From JANXQG01 sp963824275 (GTDB lineage: Bacteria; Planctomycetota; Planctomycetia; Pirellulales; Thermoguttaceae), in assembly GCA_963824275.1 (NCBI GenBank), contig CAWGOT010000003.1:2480001-2544000 (forward strand): a stretch of 64,000 bases of DNA, in the 5' to 3' direction. A program made the position numbers and the translations under genes. Positions 18,186-26,770 of the stretch are shown here, in pieces. Position 1 is the first letter of the stretch. Each line of letters starts with the position of its first letter. Under the pieces are notes generated by a model. It made no database searches and was not told the origin of the DNA. It was given only the letters and a program-made list of their open reading frames with translations.

Positions 18186-18833
18186 ATGCCGGTTCCCGTG
18201 CCAACGCCGATCCTGAGATTGATCCACCGGGATAATCTCCGAATCTGCCTCCAAAGAGGAGGGCTTCATTCACCCAACACAACACCCAACGATGGTCGGG
18301 TGTACAGAGGTATCCATGACGCTGACGTTCAGGCGAAAAGGCTGCTGAAGGAAGTCCCTCGCGGGCCGAAGGGCGTCGTGCATGACTACGTGCCCTTCTA
18401 CTTCGGCTTCCTCTCTCCAATGATGTTGCGGCTGAAAACTGGTCGGGTTGCGGGCTACAGCGAGGGACAACGCCCCTTGATTTACCTGGTTACTAGTGCT
18501 CAGAGAATCCGCGACAGCGGAACGCAGTTCGTTTTCACCGACGGACATGGTCTAGCCAACTTCACGCGGTGGTTCGACAATCTCGATGACTTGGACAAAG
18601 TCGACTGGGAAATGGTCTACCAACGCTACTGGAGCGATGATGTAACGGGAGACAACGATCGCCAGCGCCGTAAACAGGCGGAGTTTCTCGTTCACCAGTT
18701 TTGCGACTGGAGTTTGATTACCGAGATCGCAGTCCTCGACGACGAAGTGAAGGTGGCCGTCGAACAGATACTCCTCGAGTTATCTTCGCGCCATCGGCCG
18801 GCCGTCGAGGTGCGGCCAGATTGGTACTACTAG
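18186..18833 (+). CDS. darT: DarT, ssDNA thymidine ADP-ribosyltransferase toxin
   Basis: 215 residues from ATG 18186 (MPVPVPTPILRLIHRDNL). The DUF4433 fold is clear: PTPILRLIHRDNLRICLQRG at the start, VYRGIHDADVQAKR, DYVPFYFGFLSPMM (NAD-pocket segment), VFTDGHGLANFTRWFDNLDD, and RRKQAEFLVHQFCDW, where the Glu of AEFL is the catalytic residue in characterised DarT proteins. DarT modifies thymidine in single-stranded DNA and blocks replication; it is counteracted by DarG, encoded 10 bases downstream. DarTG systems act in phage defence. All key regions look intact, and the gene needs no frame correction. Confidence 0.93.
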   Translation: MPVPVPTPILRLIHRDNLRICLQRGGLHSPNTTPNDGRVYRGIHDADVQAKRLLKEVPRGPKGVVHDYVPFYFGFLSPMMLRLKTGRVAGYSEGQRPLIYLVTSAQRIRDSGTQFVFTDGHGLANFTRWFDNLDDLDKVDWEMVYQRYWSDDVTGDNDRQRRKQAEFLVHQFCDWSLITEIAVLDDEVKVAVEQILLELSSRHRPAVEVRPDWYY

Positions 18834-18843
18834 GAGCCGACTC

Positions 18844-19881
18844 ATGATCGAAGAAGGAAAAGGCAATCTCTTGCAGGCCGAAGCCGAGGCATTGGTCAAC
18901 ACGGTCAACTGCGTGGGCTTCATGGGCAAGGGCATTGCGTTGCAGTTCAAGCAGGCATTCCCTGGGAACTACGAGGCTTATCAGCGGGCCTGCAAGTCGG
19001 GCGAGGTGCGGCCGGGCCGGATGTTCATCTTCAACACCGGCTCGATGGTGAACCCGAAGTACATCATCAACTTCCCGACGAAACGCCACTGGCGCGGCGA
19101 TTCGAAAATCGAAGACATCGAATCGGGTCTGAAGGCCCTGATCGAACAAGTCCGCAAGTTGGGGATCAAGTCAATCGCCGTGCCGCCGCTGGGGTGCGGC
19201 CTGGGCGGTTTGAGTTGGAGTGTGGTCGGCCCGATGATCGTCCATGCCTTCGAGCAACTGGCCGAGGTTCGCGCACTTCTCTACGCCCCGCATGGTGCCC
19301 CTGATGCCAAGGCTATGCCGGTCCGTACGAAACTCCCCAAGATGACCCTGGCCCGGGCCTTGTTGATCAAGCTCATCGAGCAGTATTTGGGGATGGCCTA
19401 CCGGCTCACGCTGTTGGAGGTGCAGAAGCTCGCCTACTTCTTGCAGGAAGCCGGCGAGCCATTGAAATTGATATACGAAGCGGGTCCGTATGGCCCCTAC
19501 GCAGAGAACCTCAACAAGGTGCTCCAGGTGATCGAAGGACATTTTACCCGAGGTTATGGCGACAGTCCAAGACCCGACCGGGACATTGAGTTGTTGCCGG
19601 GCGCCGTGGACAAGGCAAATATCGTGCTGGAGTCGCACCAGATGTCCCGTGACCGGCTCGAGAAGGTTGAGGCGTTGATTGAGGGTTTCGAGACGCCTTA
19701 CGGCATGGAATTGTTGTCCTCGGTCCACTGGGTGGCGAAGCACAGCGAGCCGCCGGCAACGGACGTGGCCGCTTCGGTGGCCGCTATCCATTCCTGGAAC
19801 GAGCGCAAGCGCAGTCTTTTCAAGGCCGCCCACATTCAAGTCGCCTGGGAAAGGCTGCAAGAGGCGCCCGCGTTGGAGTAA
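18844..19881 (+). CDS. darG: DarG, macrodomain antitoxin (DNA ADP-ribosylglycohydrolase)
   Basis: 345 residues. The N-terminal macrodomain reads EEGKGNLLQAEAEALVNTVN, VGFMGKGIALQFKQAFP (the Lys in MGKGIA is the catalytic-site region in DarG) and PPLGCGLGGLSW (about 113-124), ending near 155. A C-terminal helical domain (ALLIKLIEQYLGMAYRLTLLE, VQKLAYFLQEAG, YGPYAENLNKVLQVIEGHF) is the part that binds and blocks DarT directly. The macrodomain removes ADP-ribose from DNA. Directly downstream of darT, an intact toxin-antitoxin pair. The following genes on the opposite strand are unrelated. Confidence 0.94.
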   Translation: MIEEGKGNLLQAEAEALVNTVNCVGFMGKGIALQFKQAFPGNYEAYQRACKSGEVRPGRMFIFNTGSMVNPKYIINFPTKRHWRGDSKIEDIESGLKALIEQVRKLGIKSIAVPPLGCGLGGLSWSVVGPMIVHAFEQLAEVRALLYAPHGAPDAKAMPVRTKLPKMTLARALLIKLIEQYLGMAYRLTLLEVQKLAYFLQEAGEPLKLIYEAGPYGPYAENLNKVLQVIEGHFTRGYGDSPRPDRDIELLPGAVDKANIVLESHQMSRDRLEKVEALIEGFETPYGMELLSSVHWVAKHSEPPATDVAASVAAIHSWNERKRSLFKAAHIQVAWERLQEAPALE

Positions 19882-19906
19882 TGACTGGGGCGACGCCGCA
19901 GATTCG

Positions 19907-20104
19907 TTACCCAGCAGCTTCCAACTCCTCCGGGTAGACCTTCCCCTCGGGCATGTCCGCGCCGTCCCATTGGACAGTATAGGTCGACCCTGGAGCGATG
20001 ATCGCCCAATTTTCCCTTTCGGGCGCGTCCTTGCTCACGACTTTTCCCACAAGATTCTTTGTTATGTGGCGGACGCTTTGTCCAGGTTCAAAATTCTTGC
20101 ACAT
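19907..20104 (-). CDS. Small hypothetical protein, KOW/SH3-like
   Basis: 65 residues from ATG 20104 (MCKNFEPGQSVRHITKNLVG); the open frame extends to 20143. The pattern 'G-x-x-V-R-H-x-T-K-x-x-V-G-K-V ... W-x-x-I-A-P-G-S-x-Y-x-V-x-W' suggests a small beta-barrel domain. It is convergent with darG, 25 bases away. No partner and no known function. Confidence 0.5.
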   Translation of the reverse strand: MCKNFEPGQSVRHITKNLVGKVVSKDAPERENWAIIAPGSTYTVQWDGADMPEGKVYPEELEAAG

Positions 20105-20301
20105 TAGTCTTGTCTCCACGATGGGGCGAGGTAGTACCGTCATCGCATGGCCTTGCGATTATGCCGCGATTATGCATGCTGCCGAAATCGCGAACCGCTC
20201 AGAGATTTCGCTGACCCATAGCGCGATATAGCCGCATTGCCAGATCGTTTCCTGGCTCAGTTCCTCGCCAATGTTCCCCCTTGAATTCCGCCTCGACGCT
20301 C

Positions 20302-20616
20302 TCATGGCGTCAGCCATTCCGTATCCGGTCGGGTGAGGAGCCTCGCGTTGTTGTACGCCCAGTCGAGCGGCAGGACGGTCTCGCCTCTATAGGTACTGCC
20401 AGACGCCGATACGACTAAGGCAAGGTCCGCTCGATCGGGCTTCGCTAGGCATAATGGCAACAGAAGCTGAATCTCGTCCTGATAATACTGCGGGATTGCC
20501 GTCTTGTAGCTGCGGTAGACCCTCCTCCTCGCCTGGGTTTCCGCGCTTTCAAGGCACTGGCGGCAAGGTGGCCCATTCGTCGCCACCGATTCTAGGAGTT
20601 GTGAGATGTTGAACAC
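20302..20616 (-). pseudogene. C-terminal fragment of a DUF3825 protein
   Basis: A 104-residue frame whose body reads RRVYRSYKTAIPQYYQDEIQ, LLLPLCLAKPDRADLALVV, GETVLPLDWAYNNARLLTRP and DTEWL. This is the ending I recall for DUF3825 proteins ('I-P-Q-x-Y ... L-L-L-P-L-x-L ... A-D-L-A-L-x-V ... L-x-x-A-Y-N-N-A-R-L-x-x-R-P-D'), which are normally several hundred residues and often carry OST-HTH/LOTUS-type parts. The N-terminal part is missing: the frame starts at 20616, inside the first bases of the oppositely oriented toxin gene. So it is a truncated remnant. DUF3825 proteins occur in defence islands. Confidence 0.6.
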
Positions 20617-22007
20617 ATCGACAAGTTGTCTCGTTCCCCGTGTTTTTCTAGCTTTTGCCGTCGCGGCCGCAAGCTTGCTCGCCCCCGCTGCCAGCTTTGG
20701 CCAGGCGGTCGCCCCGGGAGCTCGCGGCCGCCGTCAAAGGCGATACCGGCGTCGGACCCACGGCGCGTCAGCAGGCCTGGCTCAAGGCGTCCCCCGACGA
20801 GCGCGTCCTGATGGCCGAGCGTATCGGCGAGGAAGGTGCGAGCGCGCTGGCCGAGAAGAGGGGCCATCGGCCGATCCTGACCGGCGAGCAGAAGACGCTT
20901 CGCCAGGGCTTCGATCAGGTCTACCGCACGCCTGACGGTCAGGTCGTCGTGGTCGAGGCCAAAGGCGGGACAGGCACGCTTGGCCGCGGCTACGGGGCGG
21001 AACAGGGAACCACCGAGTGGGCCGTCAAGGCCGCTCGGGAGACGCTGAACAGCAGCAAAGCCTCGGCGGCCGAAAAGAGCGCGGCTCGGATCGTCCTTGA
21101 GGCGGCCGAGCAGGGCAAGTTGACCGTGGAGGTCATTCGCACCACCCACGTCCTTGGCGAGCCCGTCGCCGCCGTGCTGGAAAGCAGCAAGACGGTATCC
21201 GCAGCCGAACGAACTTTGGCCAGCGAGATCCTTCGAGCCAGCGAGGGGTTCGCTCGACCGAGTGTCGCAGGGACTGCCAAGGCCGCGGAGGGCGCAAGTG
21301 GCGTCGCGAAGGCAGCCGAGGGCAGCGCGGAGGGAGCGAAGGCATTAGAAGGCGCTGGCCAGGTTGCCGCCGTGGGTTCAAAGCTGGCCACGGCAGGGAA
21401 AGTTGCGGGAGTGGCTGGCGTTGCCATTGATGTCGGTGTTCGCGGCTGCGAGGCCTACGATGTCGAACAGCGGTATCGCTCCGGCGAGATCTCCAGTCAC
21501 GACCGCGTCAAAGCCCATGCCAAGAACGCGAGCGGCTTCGTCGGCGGCTGGACTGGCGCGTGGGCCGGGGCCGAGGCCGGGATGCTTGCTGGCGGCGCTG
21601 GCGGAGCCTTGTGCGGCGGCGTCGGTGCGCCGATTGGCGCATTTCTCGGTGGTGTCGCCGGCGCCATTGGCGGCTACTTCGGCGGCGAGTACGTCGGCGA
21701 GAAGGCAGCCGAAACGGCGGTCAACGCGGTGCATCGACCTCTGGGCCTCACAAGCTATGCCCGTGTCCCCGCGTGGGACACGGGCTTTTTTGTCCCAAGT
21801 TCCGATTTGAGATTGGCCCGAGACCTATGCCTTTACTTCTTCCGCAGGGGAAAGAACCCATCAAACAACGGGCGTCGGTCCACGGTCGTGATCCCGAAGT
21901 TCCGGACCAGCGCGGCGTCGTTGATGTCATGGGTGCTGTACGTTTCCAGTTCGTCGGCACCTGGGCGGGCCAGCGTCACGCTAAGACTGAACGCCTGCAA
22001 TTCATGA
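20606..22007 (+). CDS. Secreted PD-(D/E)xK nuclease-like toxin candidate with glycine zipper, frameshifted
   Basis: ATG 20606 gives a signal peptide (PRVFLAFAVAAASLLAPAAS, cleavage near FGQ). One extra base near 20712 (G run) is needed to join RELAAAVKGDTGVGPTARQQ. Next comes GFDQVYRTPDGQVVVVEAKG (D...ExK, about 100-120), then a Q-T-x-W segment (AEQGTTEWAVKAAR) and LEAAEQGKLTVEVIRTTHV. This looks like a restriction-endonuclease-fold domain of polymorphic toxins. The C-terminal third is a glycine-zipper segment (GAEAGMLAGGAGGALCGGVG, GAFLGGVAGAIGGYFGG), as in membrane-inserting proteins. The open frame continues to 22007, through a strong terminator at 21759-21791 and into the convergent gene, so the true stop is probably near 21800 after another frame error. 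An immunity protein is not identified. Confidence 0.6.
21759..21791 (+). terminator. Rho-independent terminator
   Basis: A perfect 11-bp stem (GCCCGTGTCCC / GGGACACGGGC) with a five-base loop is followed by six T. It is placed to end the forward transcript of the toxin gene, yet all three forward frames are open across it, so the annotated end of that gene is doubtful. Confidence 0.9.
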
Positions 22008-22331
22008 TAGTTCATGGCCACCTCACGGATGCTCATCCCTTGAAGAATCCGCCAGACCATCAGCAGCATGTCCGGGTTGCCGCTGACCCCGAGCGCTTGC
22101 AGGAAAGCGCGGACCTTATGTGGGTTACGCCCGGACTCGGCGGTGAGCATTTCGGGAGAGAATGACTCCGTGTACCCGAAGCGGGCCCGGGACTCGAGTG
22201 TCAACCTGTCGAGCTGTTGCAGCAAGAAGGGGACCGCGCTCGCGAGGAGCGTACATATCGATCATCCAGCCGAGGTCGTTGTCGCGAAGGAGTTGCTCCA
22301 AGATGGCGGGGGCGTCAGAGATCGTGCTCAT
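21833..22331 (-). CDS. Unknown protein, third gene of the ART-HYD1 operon, frameshifted
   Basis: ATG 22331 (MSTISDAPAILEQLLRDNDL) overlaps the upstream stop by 4 nt. After MIDMYAPRERGP a one-base correction near 22245 joins FLLQQLDRLTLESRARFGYT, giving about 165 residues. The rest reads EMLTAESGRNPHKVRAFLQA, LMVWRILQGMSIREVAMNY and ALVRNFGITTVDRRPLFDGF, with a C-terminal FFPLRKK. Mostly helical, no membrane segment. I do not recognise the family. Coupling to the two upstream genes suggests a role in the same toxin module, perhaps immunity or regulation. Confidence 0.6.
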
Positions 22332-22708
22332 GCTGCGCTCCCGTAGGCAAAGAGAACGTCGATCCAGAGCAAGTCACGGATGGCGCCGAGAATCGATCGC
22401 ATCGGAGCGGTGTCCGGATTGTCAATTACGATGGTGATATCATCAGGTCTGGCAATCAGATAGAGCATTGAGTTTTCGGGGGAATCGGGGCTGTCGGCGT
22501 CCCAAGCAGCCTCGGCCTCGATGTTGGGGTAAGCAAGCAGCTCCCGCACATTCCCAAAAGGGATGTCGGCAAGCCGGCGGTACTTATCTCCCGTGACGGC
22601 ATCCTCAAACCGGATATCGGGCCATTGCCGCGCTACGATCCGTGCGCAAGCCTCCAAGGCCGCAGCGTCGCCGACAGCCGGGAACACAATGTCATTTCCA
22701 CCGATCAT
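22328..22708 (-). CDS. Unknown protein, candidate immunity protein
   Basis: 126 residues from ATG 22708 (MIGGNDIVFPAVGDAAALEA). Both its ends overlap neighbours by 4 nt (ATGA), so the start is well supported. The protein is acidic: EDAVTGDKYRRLADIPFGNV, AEAAWDADSPDSPENSMLYL and a late hydrophobic helix RSILGAIRDLLWIDVLFAYG. Small, acidic and directly downstream of the HYD1 toxin is the usual profile of a cognate immunity protein, but no family was recognised. An alternative is a chaperone-like partner. Confidence 0.6.
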   Translation of the reverse strand: MIGGNDIVFPAVGDAAALEACARIVARQWPDIRFEDAVTGDKYRRLADIPFGNVRELLAYPNIEAEAAWDADSPDSPENSMLYLIARPDDITIVIDNPDTAPMRSILGAIRDLLWIDVLFAYGSAA

Positions 22709-23034
22709 CCCATTTCCTCCGCCAGTTTCTTGGTTTCGCCGTGGCATTCCTGCCTTTCCTTCACCACCGCGTAGTTCGCCTCGCTGTAAAAGACGTGATC
22801 CCTCCCGCCCCGCAGTCGATGCAGGTCTTCCCCGCCCGAAAAGCCAAAGACAAACTCCGCTTTCCCAGCGCACCCACGGACGAAGAGCCGCTTATTGAGG
22901 TTCTTCGTGCCTGGTGGCAGTGTCGAGAAGTACGCGCCTTTCGGATGATCGCAGGGCGGCTTTGACGCTTTGAAGAGCCAGACCACCTGCGAACTGATCG
23001 CCTTATATCCCTTCTCGTTAGTGTAGTGAAACAA
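22705..23034 (-). CDS. ART-HYD1-type toxin (ADP-ribosyltransferase fold), stand-alone
   Basis: 109 residues from ATG 23034. It reads MFHYTNEKGYKAISSQVVWL, KASKPPCDHPKGAYFSTLPP, GTKNLNKRLFVRG and FYSEANYAVVKERQ. The H-Y-T-(N/D)-E-x-G-x-x-x-I start and the G-x-Y-F-(S/T)-x-L-P-P stretch are the HYD1 signature of a polymorphic-toxin ADP-ribosyltransferase domain, normally found at the C-terminus of long secreted proteins. Here no delivery domain or signal peptide is attached. First gene of a coupled three-gene reverse-strand operon, next to the secreted nuclease-like protein. Either an orphan toxin tip displaced from a larger protein, or a cytoplasmic toxin-antitoxin member. Confidence 0.72.
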   Translation of the reverse strand: MFHYTNEKGYKAISSQVVWLFKASKPPCDHPKGAYFSTLPPGTKNLNKRLFVRGCAGKAEFVFGFSGGEDLHRLRGGRDHVFYSEANYAVVKERQECHGETKKLAEEMG

Positions 23035-23137
23035 TCGCCCATCTCCGCTCCGACAACCTAACCGCCGTCAAAAAAAGCCGCTTGCGGCCGCGCCGCGAGG
23101 CGAAGCTGCAAGCGGCTGTGTAAATGCCCGCCCTTTC

Positions 23138-24723
<1,586 letters not shown>

Positions 24724-25343
24724 TTGCAATTCTCCTCCATCAAACAGTCCAGGGCCAAGCACTTCCCCAATCTAACATTATGCCACAAGTCTCGGCGGAA
24801 AGCCACGAAATTCTACCACGGTTTTCCCCGGATGACTCCGCTCGGGGACATTTGGCAAGGGATTCCATTTACGAAGAAAATAGGTGTGCCCGGATAGGTT
24901 TCCAAGATCGCCGAAATTACCTTATCGCTACGGTTTCGACCGATGCGGAGTTGACCGGCAGGCGAAGCGGCTTTGGTGAGAATCGAGCCGTTTCGTTCCG
25001 TACCATCGGGGCATCAAAACCCCTCTCTAATACCTTTCCTTGCTTCCCGAGCACGTCAGGGTGTTTCATATTCTAATTGGTTGCGGCGGTTAGTCCAGTC
25101 CTTCTCCTCGATTTAGGAAATTCCTTGGCGCTATGGGGTGTAAACGCTAAAAAACTTGCAAAAAATGGCCTACGATTCCGTTTTTTTCCGAGATTTCTCG
25201 TTCTGTTTTATGCCGCTATCGAAGGAGAAGGATTGCCCATTTTGACATGGCCTGTCGCATTTCGCGAGTGTCCAACTCGCCAGCAGGTCCAGCGCTCGGT
25301 ACAATGAAGGGGGCGAGGGGTATTTCCAAACGAGGCCAAGGCC
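24724..25343. other. Divergent intergenic region
   Basis: About 620 bases between the sigma-factor start and the forward gene at 25344. It is less GC-rich than its surroundings, with T- and A-runs near 25150-25200, fitting promoters for both directions. Several short frames have no protein-like pattern. No repeat or riboswitch recognised. Confidence 0.4.
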
Positions 25344-25916
25344 GTGAGCGATCGAAAAGCGAAGTATTTGCTCCCCTGTTCTTGTGGGCGCGAGATCCCG
25401 ATCGAGCCGCGGCAGGCCGGCGAGGCCGTTTCCTGCCAATGTGGCCGGACCTGCGTGGCGCCCACGATGCGCGACATCCTGGGCTTGCGCCCGGCCCCGG
25501 CTGCGGAAACGGCCCTTGGCGCGACAAGATCCGACTGGGGCAATCCGCAGAGATTTCTCGTGGCGGGCCTGGCCGTCTTGCTGCTTTCAGCGATAGCAGC
25601 CTCGATCCTCTATCTCCAGTTTCCCGCCCACTTCCCCGGGATTCGATCTCCGGAGGAAGTGAGGCAGCGGATCAAGCAGATGTCGATCCAGGAAACGAGG
25701 ATCTACTTTCACCGCTGGATCGAGCCTGGGATCGAGATCTCCGAGGGGACCGCGGTCGATAGCAAGCGTGGCATGGCGTATTTTGGCATGGTTGCCGCTG
25801 GCGCGGTGGCGGCGATCGGCTTGATCCTGATTGGGATCGGGCTTGCCCTGCGGGCAGGCACGCGCCGGCGAAGGATCGCACCGGCGCCAACCAGGCATGG
25901 TGCCGGGACGCCCTAG
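25344..25916 (+). CDS. Membrane protein with N-terminal CxC zinc-ribbon-like segment
   Basis: 190 residues from GTG 25344 (VSDRKAKYLLPCSCGREIPI). The N-terminus has two Cys pairs (CSCG...CQCG) with PIEPRQAGEAVSCQCG and APTMRDILGLRP, a recurrent planctomycete start that looks like a degenerate zinc ribbon. Two membrane helices follow (FLVAGLAVLLLSAIAASILY, about 68-88; MVAAGAVAAIGLILIGIGLA, about 150-170), with a soluble loop holding QMSIQETRIYFHRWIEPG. Arg-rich tail. Function unknown. Followed 27 bases later by a long inverted repeat. Confidence 0.7.
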   Translation: MSDRKAKYLLPCSCGREIPIEPRQAGEAVSCQCGRTCVAPTMRDILGLRPAPAAETALGATRSDWGNPQRFLVAGLAVLLLSAIAASILYLQFPAHFPGIRSPEEVRQRIKQMSIQETRIYFHRWIEPGIEISEGTAVDSKRGMAYFGMVAAGAVAAIGLILIGIGLALRAGTRRRRIAPAPTRHGAGTP

Positions 25917-25942
25917 CACTTATACCCCGCGCGGCTTGAAAT

Positions 25943-26008
25943 GATCGAAGCCCGACGCGCAAGCGAGGAATGGAACCGCTTGCCTCGCTTGCGCGTCGGG
26001 CTTCGATC
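25943..26008. repeat. Perfect 26-bp inverted repeat with 14-base loop
   Basis: Left arm 25943-25968 and right arm 25983-26008 are exact complements (GATCGAAGCCCGACGC... and ...GCGTCGGGCTTCGATC). No T-run follows. About 21 bases of the right arm recur in the 27-bp tandem repeats at 12075-12155, so it belongs to a dispersed family. It lies downstream of the gene ending at 25916 and could stabilise its transcript end. Confidence 0.9.
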
Positions 26009-26169
26009 GCTACGGCGAAAATGGCTCAATTAAAGCCGCTCGAAGTATAACAACGCCATCACAGGACCTTATGCACCGTTCAGGTTATCCGCCTGACCGC
26101 TTGCCGGGCGTAGAATTGGACTGGGCAATTTCATCTCTAGGAGGCACAAGTCATGATCGAGACAACACT

Positions 26170-26439
26170 ATGTTCGCAGCGCACAACGACTTGAAGCGGC
26201 TGATCGAGTTCTCCATCGAGAATAGTCTGGCGGAGGCCGTCACGTCGTTTCCGATGTTCTCCCTCAAGCAGATTCAAGGGCTGTACGACATCGGCATCTC
26301 ACAGCGGTTGCAACTTCTCCATGAATGGGGCGTTGAAGATTCAGCCGCGGCCCACTTCCTTCGGCACTTTCACGATCCGCACAATCCGGCCCAGGCCGAG
26401 AAAATCAGACAACAGGCAAGCGATCCATCCAATAAGTGA
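26170..26439 (+). CDS. Small helical hypothetical protein
   Basis: 89 residues from ATG 26170 (MFAAHNDLKRLIEFSIENSL). A strong AGGAGG at about 26139 stands before a different-frame ATG at 26153 that gives only 13 codons, so the real start may be 26153 with a one-base error before 26170. The protein is helical: FPMFSLKQIQGLYDIGISQR, LLHEWGVEDSAAAHFLRHFH, then a polar tail. No family recognised. Confidence 0.5.
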   Translation: MFAAHNDLKRLIEFSIENSLAEAVTSFPMFSLKQIQGLYDIGISQRLQLLHEWGVEDSAAAHFLRHFHDPHNPAQAEKIRQQASDPSNK

Positions 26440-26695
26440 GCGTCTGCTCGGACTGCGACGCAATGCACCCCGCTCTTGAGTGAAGCCTTCAAGTTCACAC
26501 CGAGGCAAGCCGACGTTGAGCCCCACGACGAAGGTTCGGGCACGGGCAAAGGCGAGTGATCCCCACGACCGTCATCAATCTCGCCCGTCCTTTGTGATCA
26601 TCGTTTTCGACGCAAGTGGCGATCTGCCTTGTGGTTGCGCCGTTTGTGGGAAGTGCCGCGCTCGAAATGCGCCGCTAATCACCGTTCCCAACTAA

Positions 26696-26724
26696 TTGCG
26701 GGAACCGACGCGGGATGATATTAT
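26696..26724 (+). promoter_or_regulatory. Possible sigma-70-type promoter
   Basis: TTGCGG and TATTAT are separated by 17 bases, about 47 bases before the ATG at 26771. The -10 box matches the consensus in five of six bases; the -35 in only three. It would drive the SWIM/MoxR locus. Weak evidence. Confidence 0.3.
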
Positions 26725-26770
26725 GCTCGCTGGGTTCTCGACGCAGTTGCCAACATTTGAGGGCATAATC

